This document shows positions 52,156 through 60,706 of a DNA stretch of 64,000 nucleotides, piece by piece. The number at the start of each line of letters is the position of its first letter. The stretch's first letter is position 1. Source of the stretch: Burkholderia ubonensis subsp. mesacidophila (GTDB lineage: Bacteria > Pseudomonadota > Gammaproteobacteria > Burkholderiales > Burkholderiaceae). The notes beneath the pieces were generated by a model, which saw only the letters and a list, made by a program, of their open reading frames with translations, was not told the origin of the DNA and ran no database searches. The stretch is from contig NZ_CP020737.1 of assembly GCF_002097715.1 (NCBI RefSeq), positions 2,542,001 to 2,606,000 on the forward strand, in the 5' to 3' direction. Position numbers and translations under genes: made by a program.

Positions 52156-53739
52156 TCAAAGAGTGCAATGCTTCGTGATCGGATCCACCGCGCTGCAGAT
52201 GTGAACCTCGGTCATCAGGCCGCCGAAGTTTTCCTGATCGTTCGACAGGTGATCGAGGTTCGGCGTGTACAGGTAGAAAATCTGGCCCGAGTGGTATTTC
52301 GTCTTGTCGCTGGCGTCGAGGATCAGGTCGAGCGACTCGCCGCCCGCGAGCGTGATCGAGTTCGTGTCGTAGGCCAGGTTGTTGCCGGCCATGTCGCGCA
52401 ACATGCGGGCGTTGATCGCGATCACGTGCATCGGGATGCCGAGCGACGCCAGCGTCTGGTATTCGGTGACGTCGAGATCCGAGATCCGCAACAGCGCCCT
52501 GCCGCCGGCCGGGATGTTGATCAGCGTCGGCAGCGGTTGCGACGGATGCATCGCAGCATCCGACGACGGCGTCGACATCGCCCCCTCGGTCACCGTGTCC
52601 GGATAGCTGCGGCCGTTCAACAGGAAGAACTTGTCCTTCATGTCGGTGAACGGCTCCGGATTGAACGTCATGCCGACGAAGTGGAAGTTCGGATCGAAAC
52701 CGTGAATCTGGATCGGGTACTCGACGTCGTATGCGGTCGAGCCGTCGCCGTCGTTGTACGCGTACAGCGACAGCGTCGCCGGCGCGGTCTGCGGAATGTT
52801 GGGATTAGCCGCGCGCACGAGCCCGGTGTTCTGCTTCGGCAGCGGCGTCGAGCAGAGAATGTCGTTGCCGCAGCGCGTGCGCAGGTCGGACTGCTGGGTG
52901 ACCAGCGCTTCGTACAGCGACACGCCCGCGGGCACCCGGTCCTGGCGCGGCCGCACGTAGATCTGGCCGACCATGCCCATCTGGAGGTGCTCCGGCGGCG
53001 TGATGTGGCAGTGCCAGAAATAGGTGCCCGCATCCGGCGCGAGGTAGTAGTACGTGAAGCTCGCGCCGATGTTGATCGCGACCGACGCATCCGGCACGCC
53101 GTCATAGAACGACGACGCGTTCGGGTAGCCGTGGAAGTGCACCGTGTGCTTTTCGAACAGGTCGGGACGCATGATCATCCCGACGTTCGTGAGCGTGAGG
53201 AAGAACTCGTCGTCTTCGTCGATCGCCATCAGCGGCGCCGGCTCGTTGCCGTTCATCACGCCGATGTCCATGATCGGGCGCGGGTCGACGTGACCGGTCA
53301 GCGCGCCGCCCGCATCCGGATCGGGCGCGAGGCCGACCGCGCCGTTGTAGGTCGGGTCCGTCCGCGGGTCGCCGACGGTGTTGAACACCGACGCGAGCTG
53401 CGTGCCGGGCAGGCCGGCCTTGATGTCCGCCAGGCCGGACAGCGGACCGAACGCGAACAGGTAGGTCTGCACGCCGTTGGCCATCGTCGCGTAACCGTCG
53501 CCGCCCGAGATCTGCTGGCACTTGATCGCGCCGTTTACGGTGCCGGTCGATGCGGAGTTCTGTCCCGTGTAGGCCGGCCCGGTATAGGCCGGCTCGCCCG
53601 CGCCGAGCGCCAGCGCGGTCGGATGCGACGGCGTGGTGAACGGGCATTGGACACGGAACGACTGCGCGAACGACGGAGCGGCGAACAGCAGGAGCAACAG
53701 TGCCGCCACACTGCTGCAGTACGTGCGGGTGTTGAACAT
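52156..53739 (-). CDS. Multicopper-oxidase-like protein with HFHG and HCH motifs
   Basis: 527 residues from ATG 53739, with a strong GGAGGT site. A signal peptide ends near APSFAQ. One cupredoxin domain has HFHG (201-204) and FWHCHITPPEHLQMGM (241-256), holding two histidine pairs plus a type 1-like Cys244, His251 and Met. A second domain (MHVIAINARML, YTPNLDHLSNDQENFGGLM) looks degenerate. It is the first gene of the operon and bears the ligands its neighbour at 50431 lacks. It should be exported to the periplasm or surface. Confidence 0.88.
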   Translation of the reverse strand: MFNTRTYCSSVAALLLLLFAAPSFAQSFRVQCPFTTPSHPTALALGAGEPAYTGPAYTGQNSASTGTVNGAIKCQQISGGDGYATMANGVQTYLFAFGPLSGLADIKAGLPGTQLASVFNTVGDPRTDPTYNGAVGLAPDPDAGGALTGHVDPRPIMDIGVMNGNEPAPLMAIDEDDEFFLTLTNVGMIMRPDLFEKHTVHFHGYPNASSFYDGVPDASVAINIGASFTYYYLAPDAGTYFWHCHITPPEHLQMGMVGQIYVRPRQDRVPAGVSLYEALVTQQSDLRTRCGNDILCSTPLPKQNTGLVRAANPNIPQTAPATLSLYAYNDGDGSTAYDVEYPIQIHGFDPNFHFVGMTFNPEPFTDMKDKFFLLNGRSYPDTVTEGAMSTPSSDAAMHPSQPLPTLINIPAGGRALLRISDLDVTEYQTLASLGIPMHVIAINARMLRDMAGNNLAYDTNSITLAGGESLDLILDASDKTKYHSGQIFYLYTPNLDHLSNDQENFGGLMTEVHICSAVDPITKHCTL

Positions 53740-54119
53740 ATGACCTCCATCCTTGGGGTCAACCAGCGATACGCGCTGGACGTCACGCTCTGGTGCGAAC
53801 GCGGGCCGGCGACGACTTCGCATTGACCCGTAGCTGGATTGTGCAGAGGCGCGCGAAAGCCCGGGATGGGTCACCCCCCTACTTTTCGGGTAGGGGGGAC
53901 CCAGCGCGTCTAATGGGTTGGGTTGTGCCGGATGAAGGTGGGCGCCCGCGCCGGGGGGCGCAAGCGGTCAGTCGCGCGCGACGGGCGCCTCGATGGGATC
54001 GAGGCCCGGCACGGCTGCTTTCATTCTTATTTCAGGGAAATGGGCGTCGCGCCGGCCGGCGCGCACCTGCGGCGGCGTGCGGTGATAGGGATGGCGCCTG
54101 CGCGGCGCCCCCTCGCCGC
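53740..54119. other. Intergenic region upstream of the oxidase operon
   Basis: No supportable gene lies in these 380 bp between the end of the Ter cluster and the first oxidase gene. Apart from the operator-like inverted repeat at 53866-53898, I see no terminator with a T-run for the Ter transcript that enters from the right. Confidence 0.55.
53866..53898. promoter_or_regulatory. Double motif / hairpin operator upstream of the oxidase operon
   Basis: The minus strand of 53866-53882 reads GTAGGGGGGTGACCCAT, 15 of 17 like the site at 32630. A second GTAGGGGGG faces it on the plus strand at 53890-53898, so CCCCCCTAC and GTAGGGGGG form a perfect 9-bp inverted repeat around a 7-base loop. It lies about 127-159 bp upstream of the first oxidase gene and is the best candidate operator in the cluster. 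Confidence 0.55.
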
Positions 54120-54977
54120 TCAACCTCGCGGCCGCGCCGCGACCGCCGCCGGCAGCACCACGTTCATCAGGTGATCGGCGCGCGACAGCAGGTCGGTCAC
54201 CCGCTCGTCGAGCCCGCGCAGCAGCGCCGGCTGCATGCGGATCTGCTGGACCGCCTGTCCGACGATGTTGCGGCGGTCGAACAGCGTGCGTTCGAGCCCG
54301 GGGTCGTCAGGCGCGCGCACGACGTCCGCGACCGCGCTCAGCGCCGCGAGCGCGACGACGAGACTTTCTTCCGCGTGCCGCGCCTTCACGGCCAGTTCCT
54401 CGGTCCGGCGCGGGAAGAAGCCGAGCGACTGCTTGAGCGCGCCGAGCGCCGCGCGGTAATCGACGTGGCCGGACGACGGACGGAACCAGCGCTCCAGCAT
54501 GCCGGCCTTGCGCGTGGCCTGCGCAAGCAGGTCCGCCATCAGGTCGGCCGCGCCGAGTTCGTTGAATTCGCGCGTCGTCGCCGCGACGGCCTCGACGAGA
54601 TTGCCGGCGCTTTCGAGCGCGCCGTCGCCGATCGTCGCCACGCTCGCGAGCTTGAGCGGCACCAGTTGCCGGATGTGCCGCTCGATGCGCGGCGCGCAGT
54701 CGGGATAGAGGTTCGGGAAACGCGTCTGCGCGACGCGAAAGCACTGCTCGAGCAGCGGATGGTTCGATTCGCCGAACAGCGCCCGGCCGACCACGTCGGC
54801 CGGCGCTGTGCGCGCGTGCCGCTCGGGTGCGGGCCCGAGGTCGAGCGCCTTCGGCGCGGGCCGCTCGGCCGGCCGCGACGGGTCGGCCGGCGGCGCGTCG
54901 AACGCGAGCCGGCCCGGCGTGCGCGCGGGCGCGCCGTCGAACTCGAGCGGCTTCGGCTCGTCAGGCTGGCGGGTCAT
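54120..54977 (-). CDS. Hypothetical helical protein at the end of the Ter cluster
   Basis: 285 residues from ATG 54977. A Pro-rich N-terminus (~60 residues with APAR, RPAERPAPK) is followed by a wholly helical body without membrane segments (FPNLYPDCAPRIERHIRQLV, HVDYRAALGALKQSLGFFPR, ALAALSAVADVVRAPDDPG). I recognise no named family. It lies 51 bp after terD on the same strand, so it is probably an accessory of the tellurite/phage-resistance type Ter complex. Confidence 0.7.
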   Translation of the reverse strand: MTRQPDEPKPLEFDGAPARTPGRLAFDAPPADPSRPAERPAPKALDLGPAPERHARTAPADVVGRALFGESNHPLLEQCFRVAQTRFPNLYPDCAPRIERHIRQLVPLKLASVATIGDGALESAGNLVEAVAATTREFNELGAADLMADLLAQATRKAGMLERWFRPSSGHVDYRAALGALKQSLGFFPRRTEELAVKARHAEESLVVALAALSAVADVVRAPDDPGLERTLFDRRNIVGQAVQQIRMQPALLRGLDERVTDLLSRADHLMNVVLPAAVAARPRG

Positions 54978-55028
54978 CGATGCATCCCGCCCGGCGCGCC
55001 GGTGGCCCGTGCGCCGGGCTGCCGGCTG

Positions 55029-55685
55029 TCAGACCACGCCGCCGTAGGCCCGGACGAAATCGCCGAGGCCGCGGTTGTAGCCCGCGCCGACCGCCTTGAA
55101 CATGAAATGGCCGTCGCGCCGGTAGAAGCTGCCGACCTGCACCGACGTCTCCATCGAGAAGTCCTCTTCGAGCGCATACTTCGCGATCACGGCGCCCGTC
55201 ACCTCGTCGGCGATCTGGATGTAGCTGTTGCGCACCTGCCCGAAGTTCTGGCGGCGCGCGGCGGCCTGGTCGATCGTGACGACCACCGAGATTTCCTCGA
55301 CGTCCGCCGCGAGCTTCGTCACGTCGATGAAGATCACCTCGTCGTCCCCGTCGCCGCTGCCGGTGCGGTTGTCGCCGCTATGGACGACGCCGAGGCACTT
55401 CGACGCCGGCATCCCGCGCTTCGGGAAATCGTCGCCGGGCTGGATGAAGGTGTCCGTGCGTTCCATCGTGCGCACTTCGCTGTTGTAGAACACGAAGTGC
55501 TGGTCGGAGATCAGCTTCGGATTGTTCTGCGCGTCGTACTTGCACAGGAACACCGACACGTCGAGATCGAAATCCGCCCCCGTGTCCGTCGCGTTCGCAT
55601 CCCAACCGAGGCCGATGCGGAATTTCTGCGTGCCGGGCGCCTCTTTCGACAGGTTGAGGCGACCGCCCTTCGACAAATTGATCAT
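55029..55685 (-). CDS. terD: TerD-family tellurium resistance protein
   Basis: 218 residues from ATG 55685 (MINLSKGGRLNLSK). AGGAGATG lies inside the longer open frame and fixes this start. The TerD fold signature is clear: IGLGWDANATDTGADFDLDV, with acidic calcium-binding residues, and FIDVTKLAADVEEISVVVTI. At about 218 aa it is slightly longer than classical TerD (about 190 aa). TerD proteins are cytoplasmic calcium-binding proteins linked with tellurite, stress and phage resistance through a membrane-associated TerC complex. Confidence 0.92.
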   Translation of the reverse strand: MINLSKGGRLNLSKEAPGTQKFRIGLGWDANATDTGADFDLDVSVFLCKYDAQNNPKLISDQHFVFYNSEVRTMERTDTFIQPGDDFPKRGMPASKCLGVVHSGDNRTGSGDGDDEVIFIDVTKLAADVEEISVVVTIDQAAARRQNFGQVRNSYIQIADEVTGAVIAKYALEEDFSMETSVQVGSFYRRDGHFMFKAVGAGYNRGLGDFVRAYGGVV

Positions 55686-55774
55686 CTGATCATCTCCTGC
55701 TGGCATCCGCCGTTGCGCCGGCGGCCAATCCGGGCTGCCTGCGGCAGCCCCTCGTCAATCGGTATCGCGCGCCG

Positions 55775-56791
55775 TCACTTGCCGGCGGCCGCGGCGCGCG
55801 CTTCCTTGCGTTGCGCGATGATCGACGACCACACCGCCGCGCCGATCGTCGCCGCGCCGATCAGGCCCGTCACGACCTCGGGGATCTCCAGCTTCACGCC
55901 GAGGAACATGATCGCCGCGAGCGCGCCGATCGCCCAGAACGCGCCGTGCTCGAGATAGCGGTACTGCGCGAGCGTGCCCTTCTTCAGCAGCACCAGCGTC
56001 ATTTCCCGAATGTAGGCCGCGCCGACGCCGAGGCCGAGCGCGATCAGGAAAATGTTGTCCGACAGGGCGAACGCGCCGATCACGCCGTCGAAGCTGAACG
56101 ACGAATCGAGCACTTCCAGATACATGAAGCCCGCGACGCCTTCGCGCACCACGCGCGAGCCGGTGTCCTCGCCGCCGATCAGGTCGCCGATGCCGTGCGC
56201 GATCACGAAGCTGATCACGCCGAACGCGCCCGCGAGCAGGAAGCTCACCTGCTCCTCCGACGGCACGTACAGCGACGCGATGATCACGATCGCGAGCGTC
56301 AGCGCGACCTCGAGCGCGGTGATCCGGCCGAGATGCCGCATCGGGCCTTCGAAGATGCCGATCCAGTGCTCGTCCTTGTCGGTGTCGAGCATGAACTTGA
56401 AGAACACCATCAGCAGGAACGCGCCGCCGAACGCCGACACCTGGTGATGCGCGGACGTCAGGATCGCCGCGTACTGGTCCGGCGCGTCGATCGCGAGCGT
56501 CAGCGCCTCCCACATGCCGATGTGGCCGAGCACCGCGACGATCAGCAGCGGGAACACGAGCCGCATGCCGAACACGGCCACCGGCAGGCCGAACACCATG
56601 AAGCGGTTGCGCCACTTCTCCGACCAGTTCTTGAGCACGGATGCGTTGACGACTGCGTTGTCGAGCGACAACGAAATCTCGAGCACGCACAGGACGGCGA
56701 CGATGAGCATGTCCTTGACGCCGCCGAGCCAGTACGCGACGACGAGCGCCAGGACCGTGAGCGACAACGGAATCTTGAAATCTTTCAGCAT
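55775..56791 (-). CDS. TerC-related DUF475 integral membrane protein
   Basis: 338 residues from ATG 56791. About eight to nine membrane helices include EISLSLDNAVVNASVLKNWS and SSFSFDGVIGAFALSDNIFL, whose acidic/Asn residues within membrane segments resemble the metal-site motifs of TerC proteins. DUF475 proteins usually stand in for TerC in this type of Ter cluster. It is probably the membrane anchor or ion transporter of the complex, 89 bp upstream of terD. Confidence 0.87.
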   Translation of the reverse strand: MLKDFKIPLSLTVLALVVAYWLGGVKDMLIVAVLCVLEISLSLDNAVVNASVLKNWSEKWRNRFMVFGLPVAVFGMRLVFPLLIVAVLGHIGMWEALTLAIDAPDQYAAILTSAHHQVSAFGGAFLLMVFFKFMLDTDKDEHWIGIFEGPMRHLGRITALEVALTLAIVIIASLYVPSEEQVSFLLAGAFGVISFVIAHGIGDLIGGEDTGSRVVREGVAGFMYLEVLDSSFSFDGVIGAFALSDNIFLIALGLGVGAAYIREMTLVLLKKGTLAQYRYLEHGAFWAIGALAAIMFLGVKLEIPEVVTGLIGAATIGAAVWSSIIAQRKEARAAAAGK

Positions 56792-56840
56792 GATGGGAGT
56801 GTGACTGTGTTCGAAAAAGGGATGCCGTGCGGGCCCGCGC

Positions 56841-57590
56841 TTACTTCGCGCGCACCCAGTCGCAGAATTCCTGCGTGATCAGTTGTTCGTAGATCTGCTC
56901 GTCGGTGACGTCGAGCGACTCGAGATGCAGGAAGCCGACGTTCGGCATTTCGTCGGCGACCTCCTCCAGGAAGTCGAATTCGCTCGGGTCGCCAACGCCG
57001 ACGAGCGACCAGTAGAGCGGGTAATGCTGCGACTCGGCCAGCAGCTGGCGCACGCGCTTGCGATCGTTCTTCGGGTTCTGGCCGTCGGTGACGAACAGCA
57101 CCCAGGCCGGCAGGTGGCCGTTTGCCGGGACGGGCGCGCGCGCCGGTGCGGGCGTGTCGTCCGCGCCGCCGAACAGCCGGCTCAGGAAGCCGCGCTTCGC
57201 TTCGCGCCCGGGCGCCGGCTCCGGCGCGCGGAAGAAGAAGTCGACGATGTCGTGCATCACCGGCGCGTACTGCGTGCCGCCCCACTTGTCGATGTCGCCG
57301 TTCAGCACGTAGTCGGTGATGTACGCGCCGTAGTTCTCCGGGGTCGCGGTCGGCAGGCGGTCGAATCCTTCGGTGAAGGTCCACGTGTCGACTTCGCCGT
57401 TGTCGTCGAACTTCAGCGCGATGCCGAGGATCCGGTCGTGCGTCTCCTGGATCACGCCCGACTTGTAGAGCGACTTCGCGGAGCCCGAGATGTCGAGCGC
57501 CGCGCCGACGCGTACCACCGGCGGCTTCAGGATCTGGCGTTTTTCGAGGACGATCGCGACCTTCGCCGCGCGTTTCTCAAGCGTAATCAT
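56841..57590 (-). CDS. VWA-domain protein of the Ter cluster (TerF/TerY-like)
   Basis: 249 residues from ATG 57590, preceded by GAGG. A von Willebrand A fold with the metal-ion-dependent adhesion motif DISGSAKS (34-41) and a later FVTDGQNPKND strand is clear. A Pro/Ala-rich insert (about 125-160) interrupts the domain. VWA proteins of Ter clusters bind divalent metal and mediate protein contacts with TerD-like partners. It starts 9 bp after the TelA-like stop and is probably coupled. Confidence 0.88.
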   Translation of the reverse strand: MITLEKRAAKVAIVLEKRQILKPPVVRVGAALDISGSAKSLYKSGVIQETHDRILGIALKFDDNGEVDTWTFTEGFDRLPTATPENYGAYITDYVLNGDIDKWGGTQYAPVMHDIVDFFFRAPEPAPGREAKRGFLSRLFGGADDTPAPARAPVPANGHLPAWVLFVTDGQNPKNDRKRVRQLLAESQHYPLYWSLVGVGDPSEFDFLEEVADEMPNVGFLHLESLDVTDEQIYEQLITQEFCDWVRAK

Positions 57591-57599
57591 GCGTGAACC

Positions 57600-58679
57600 T
57601 CAGTTGTGCTTCGGGGCGAATCGGGTGATCAGGTCCTGTTCGAGCTGGCGCAGCCGCGGCGCGTCCTGCTCGCGCTGCCGCTTGCCTTCGGCGATGACCT
57701 GCGTGACGTCGTCGAACGCGCCGAACAGCTGCTGCTGCGCGTATTCGAACGTGTCGGTCGAGATCACCGGGCGCTGCGCGAGCTTCGCGACCGCCTGCGC
57801 ATTCGCGCGATTGAGGTCCGCCTGCGCGCGGATCGCCTCGTCGGCCGCGTCGTAGGTCGCGTTCGCGAGCGCCGCGGCGCGCTTCGTGCCGAGCTGTTCG
57901 AGGTAGAGCGCGAACGCGTTGGTCCACGCGGGGATCAGCACGGTCTTGATCGTCATGAACTTCGACGTCAGCGTGCGCTTCTGGTCCTGCTCCATCCGGA
58001 TCTGCGGCGCGAGCTGCTTCGACATCAGCATCGCGCGGTCGAGATCGTCGAGCTTGCTTTCGAGCGCGTCGACCTTGCGCTTCACGTCGAGCAGCCGCTG
58101 CGCGCCGAACGCGTCGTCGGCCGGCTGGCCGGCCGCGAGATGCGCGCGCAGCGTCGCGAGCGCCGCTTCGCCGTGCGTCTTCGCCTGCGCGATCTCCTGG
58201 TGCAGCGCGTAGTTGTCGTCGTACATCCGCTCGAGGTCGTCGATGCCGGCCTTCTGCCGTTGCGCATGGTGCTCGAGCTCGACGACGAGCGTGTCCATCC
58301 GCTTGCTGACCGACTCGTATTGCGACAGCAGCTTTTCCTTTGTCGAACGGAACAGCCGCGTGACCTGCGTAAGCAACCCGCCCTTGTCGGCGCCGCGCGG
58401 GTCCAGCCCTTTCGCGGTCGCGATCAGTTCGTTGAGCTTGTCGCCGAACTGGTCGGCGTCCGATGCACGGACGCTCGCGAGAATCTGCTGGGAGAAGGCG
58501 GCGATCCGGTTGCCCTGCGCCGCGCCGAGCTGGTCGATCTCGTCGACCGTGATCAGGCGCGCGGCATCGGCCGCCGGCGGCATGGCAACTGCGGGCGACG
58601 CGACGACGGGAGACGAAGACGGGATGGAAGGACGAGCGCTGACCGCGTCGGATTTCTTGTCATCGAACAGCGGCTTCAT
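57600..58679 (-). CDS. TelA-like toxic anion resistance protein
   Basis: 359 residues from ATG 58679 (MKPLFDDKKSD). The short upstream extension would use a TTG and is lysine-rich, so it was not chosen. The body is long alpha-helical coiled coil (VTRLFRSTKEKLLSQYESVSKRMDTLVVELE, split here by region 120-155) and matches the TelA family. These cytoplasmic proteins accompany Ter/Kla tellurite-resistance genes. It is the first gene of the cluster. Its ribosome-binding site is weak, with the nearest AGGA about 13 bases away. Confidence 0.87.
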   Translation of the reverse strand: MKPLFDDKKSDAVSARPSIPSSSPVVASPAVAMPPAADAARLITVDEIDQLGAAQGNRIAAFSQQILASVRASDADQFGDKLNELIATAKGLDPRGADKGGLLTQVTRLFRSTKEKLLSQYESVSKRMDTLVVELEHHAQRQKAGIDDLERMYDDNYALHQEIAQAKTHGEAALATLRAHLAAGQPADDAFGAQRLLDVKRKVDALESKLDDLDRAMLMSKQLAPQIRMEQDQKRTLTSKFMTIKTVLIPAWTNAFALYLEQLGTKRAAALANATYDAADEAIRAQADLNRANAQAVAKLAQRPVISTDTFEYAQQQLFGAFDDVTQVIAEGKRQREQDAPRLRQLEQDLITRFAPKHN

Positions 58680-59118
58680 GTGGCTACCACGTTTCCTTTT
58701 CTGCTTCTGCTTCTGCTGCGGGTTGTCGTGCCCCAATGACGGGCATCCGCGATTTCCGGCCGTGCTCTCTCACGACGGCGGCAGATGGACAATAAATGGG
58801 GTGAATGCGTTGCGTCAAGAGAATGCTTTCATTTTGCATTCGTTGACGAAGCGGAACGTCGGGGTCTGTGAAAGGAGCGGAAATTTCTTCCGCCGGGCGG
58901 CAGGCCCGGCGGGCTTGTGAAAAGGGCGTGACGGCCTGCGGCGACTGGCGCGCATGAAAGAGTGTTGAAAGACTACGAGCGACGTGCGTCGATCGTGCAT
59001 TACGGATCGCTGACCGTGTGACGCGGGGTTGCCGGGCGCTCGGGTGCGGCAAATGCGTGCCGGCGATCTGCCGACGCCTGTTTCGAGTCTTGATTGCGCC
59101 AGGGCCTGCCTTGAAAAT
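58680..59118. other. Intergenic region upstream of the Ter cluster
   Basis: No convincing gene is present. A relatively AT-rich stretch at 58785-58860 probably contains the Ter promoter on the minus strand. A strong hairpin lies at 58890-58912 and is listed separately. Confidence 0.5.
58890..58912. terminator. Hairpin between DUF3592 gene and Ter cluster
   Basis: A perfect 9-bp stem (CCGCCGGGC / GCCCGGCGG) encloses a 5-base loop. It lies 207 bp past the DUF3592 gene stop on the minus strand and 211 bp before the TelA-like gene. There is no T-run, so it could be a terminator or a leader structure. Confidence 0.35.
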
Positions 59119-59517
59119 TCACTGTCTCTCGACGCGGCCGTCGTTGCGCGACGGCAAGTTGCTCAGCCCGCATACGATCGTGAACAGGCCGCCGCACGCG
59201 AGCACGATCGTCAGGTTCCAGACCGCCGTGAACTCATCGACGCACGCACTGCGGGCCGGGGCGTCGGGCAGATACCGGACCGCGACCCGCTGCCCCACCT
59301 TCTTGCTGGAAATCATTCCGCCCTGCGGATACGAGACGGTTTCGCCGGCGCGGGTCGTGAACTCGATCTGCGGATGGGAGCCGCCTGCGTTCAGCCAGAC
59401 CACGCGGCCGGGCACGACGATCGACGTTTGAAGAAACGCGCGCGTCGGCCCGACGCTGATCGCCGCGCCGATGAGCATGCCGATTCCGATGAGAATGGCG
59501 CTGACTGCCTTGAACAT
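59119..59517 (-). CDS. DUF3592-type small membrane protein
   Basis: 132 residues from ATG 59517. The open frame extends to 59670, but the hydrophobic N-terminal helix (AVSAILIGIGMLIGAAISVG) begins here. A beta-rich middle (VVPGRVVWLNAGGSHPQIEF, GQRVAVRYLPDAPARSACVD) lies between this helix and a C-terminal one (LTIVLACGGLFTIVCGL). This layout matches DUF3592, a two-helix envelope protein of unknown function. It is divergent from the next gene. Confidence 0.75.
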   Translation of the reverse strand: MFKAVSAILIGIGMLIGAAISVGPTRAFLQTSIVVPGRVVWLNAGGSHPQIEFTTRAGETVSYPQGGMISSKKVGQRVAVRYLPDAPARSACVDEFTAVWNLTIVLACGGLFTIVCGLSNLPSRNDGRVERQ

Positions 59518-59672
59518 GTTCGCAATCGCAAGTCGGGACAATTGAAGGACGGCTTGATCGGCGGCATTCGCCGCGCATTCCCAAACCCGTCGCCGGCCTT
59601 TATATTCTCGCGAATTCACGAATCGCGCGATTCGCGCATGCGCGAAAACCATTTGATTTGAACGGGACACAC

Positions 59673-60401
59673 ATGAACGGTTGGGTTGTTGCGCTGGCCT
59701 GCGTCGTCATCCTCTACGTGCTGCCGCGCATGCTCAGGCGGCCGCAGGCGCCGCGGGCGACCGCAGCGACAAAACCTGCCGCGGACGATACCGCGCCGCC
59801 ACCGTTGGCCGCCGAACGGAAGCGAATGCTGGCCGACCAGCCGGACGTCGCCTCGATCGATCGTGTCGTGATCGACGCCACGGTCCATGTGGCGGCGCTT
59901 CGGCGCGACATGACCGCACTGCTCGTCGAATGCGGTGCACTCGACCCGCTCGTTCGCGACGAGAACGAGCGCTTGCTTCCCGAGTCGCCGGACCTGGTGA
60001 TCAGCGTCCCGTTGCGCGCGATTCCGACCGCCCTGATCACACGGCTATGTGAAAACCCGGTCGACAACCTGCGGTTCTCCGCGCACGTGACCTGGCGCAA
60101 ACGCGGATACATCCACGGCGCATATGGGAATATCGCCGATCTCGAGCAGGCGTTCGACGCATGGCTGGACGCGGCGCCGGGATGGCACGGCGTCGGCCAG
60201 GAACGGGGCAGCTACATCGCAGGCGCGTTCTTCACCGACGAGGTCGTGCTGCATATGGAGCGCGGTTACCTCGACAGCGCCGTCGCCATCGACGTCGTGT
60301 CTCGCGACGTATTGAGGCGGGACGTACGCGGGCAACTCGCGGATTTGCGTGCGCATCTGAGCAATCACCGCACGGTCGACGCGAACCGGCTCGCCCCGTG
60401 A
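59673..60401 (+). CDS. Hypothetical N-anchored protein, 242 aa
   Basis: Starts at ATG 59673; a TTG 15 bases upstream is less likely. One N-terminal membrane helix (GWVVALACVVILYVLPRML) is followed by a soluble domain (VASIDRVVIDATVHVAALRR, LDSAVAIDVVSRDVLRRDV) in which a WRKRGYIHGAYGNIADLEQAFDAW stretch (about 149-172) is well structured. I recognise no family. It stands alone and is divergent from the DUF3592 gene. Confidence 0.65.
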   Translation: MNGWVVALACVVILYVLPRMLRRPQAPRATAATKPAADDTAPPPLAAERKRMLADQPDVASIDRVVIDATVHVAALRRDMTALLVECGALDPLVRDENERLLPESPDLVISVPLRAIPTALITRLCENPVDNLRFSAHVTWRKRGYIHGAYGNIADLEQAFDAWLDAAPGWHGVGQERGSYIAGAFFTDEVVLHMERGYLDSAVAIDVVSRDVLRRDVRGQLADLRAHLSNHRTVDANRLAP

Positions 60402-60706
60402 CCGCGGCAGCGGAACGATCCGGCAGGTTCCGACCGGCTCGCCCGGCTCGGCATACTCGCACGCGATCGAATGTCGGACGCTGCCGTGGTCGATGAACAT
60501 CGTGAAGCGTTTCGGATCGCGAAGCAGCCGCAGCCCACGCATTTGAGCACCGCTGCCCTGCACGTCCAGCCGAACAGGCATGCGGCACGCCAGTCGTCGC
60601 ATCGCGACAGGCAATCCTGTTCGTTCCCGAAACTGCCCGCCGGTTCGGAAATGCGATGCGACGCAACGGTGGGCAGGTTATCCGGTGGACGTGATGGCAC
60701 GCGGCG
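60402..60706. other. Gap with a possible minus-strand gene remnant
   Basis: No gene is secure here. On the minus strand, 60402-60614 encodes a protein-like stretch (LLRDPKRFTMFIDHGSVRHS, EYAEPGEPVGTCRIVPL) that continues antisense into the preceding gene. It could be a decayed or very small gene. I assign no function. Confidence 0.3.

Noticed and set aside
50530..53826. Long plus-strand open frame opposite the two oxidase-like genes
   Set aside because: Same antisense bias; the minus strand carries copper motifs and ribosome-binding sites.
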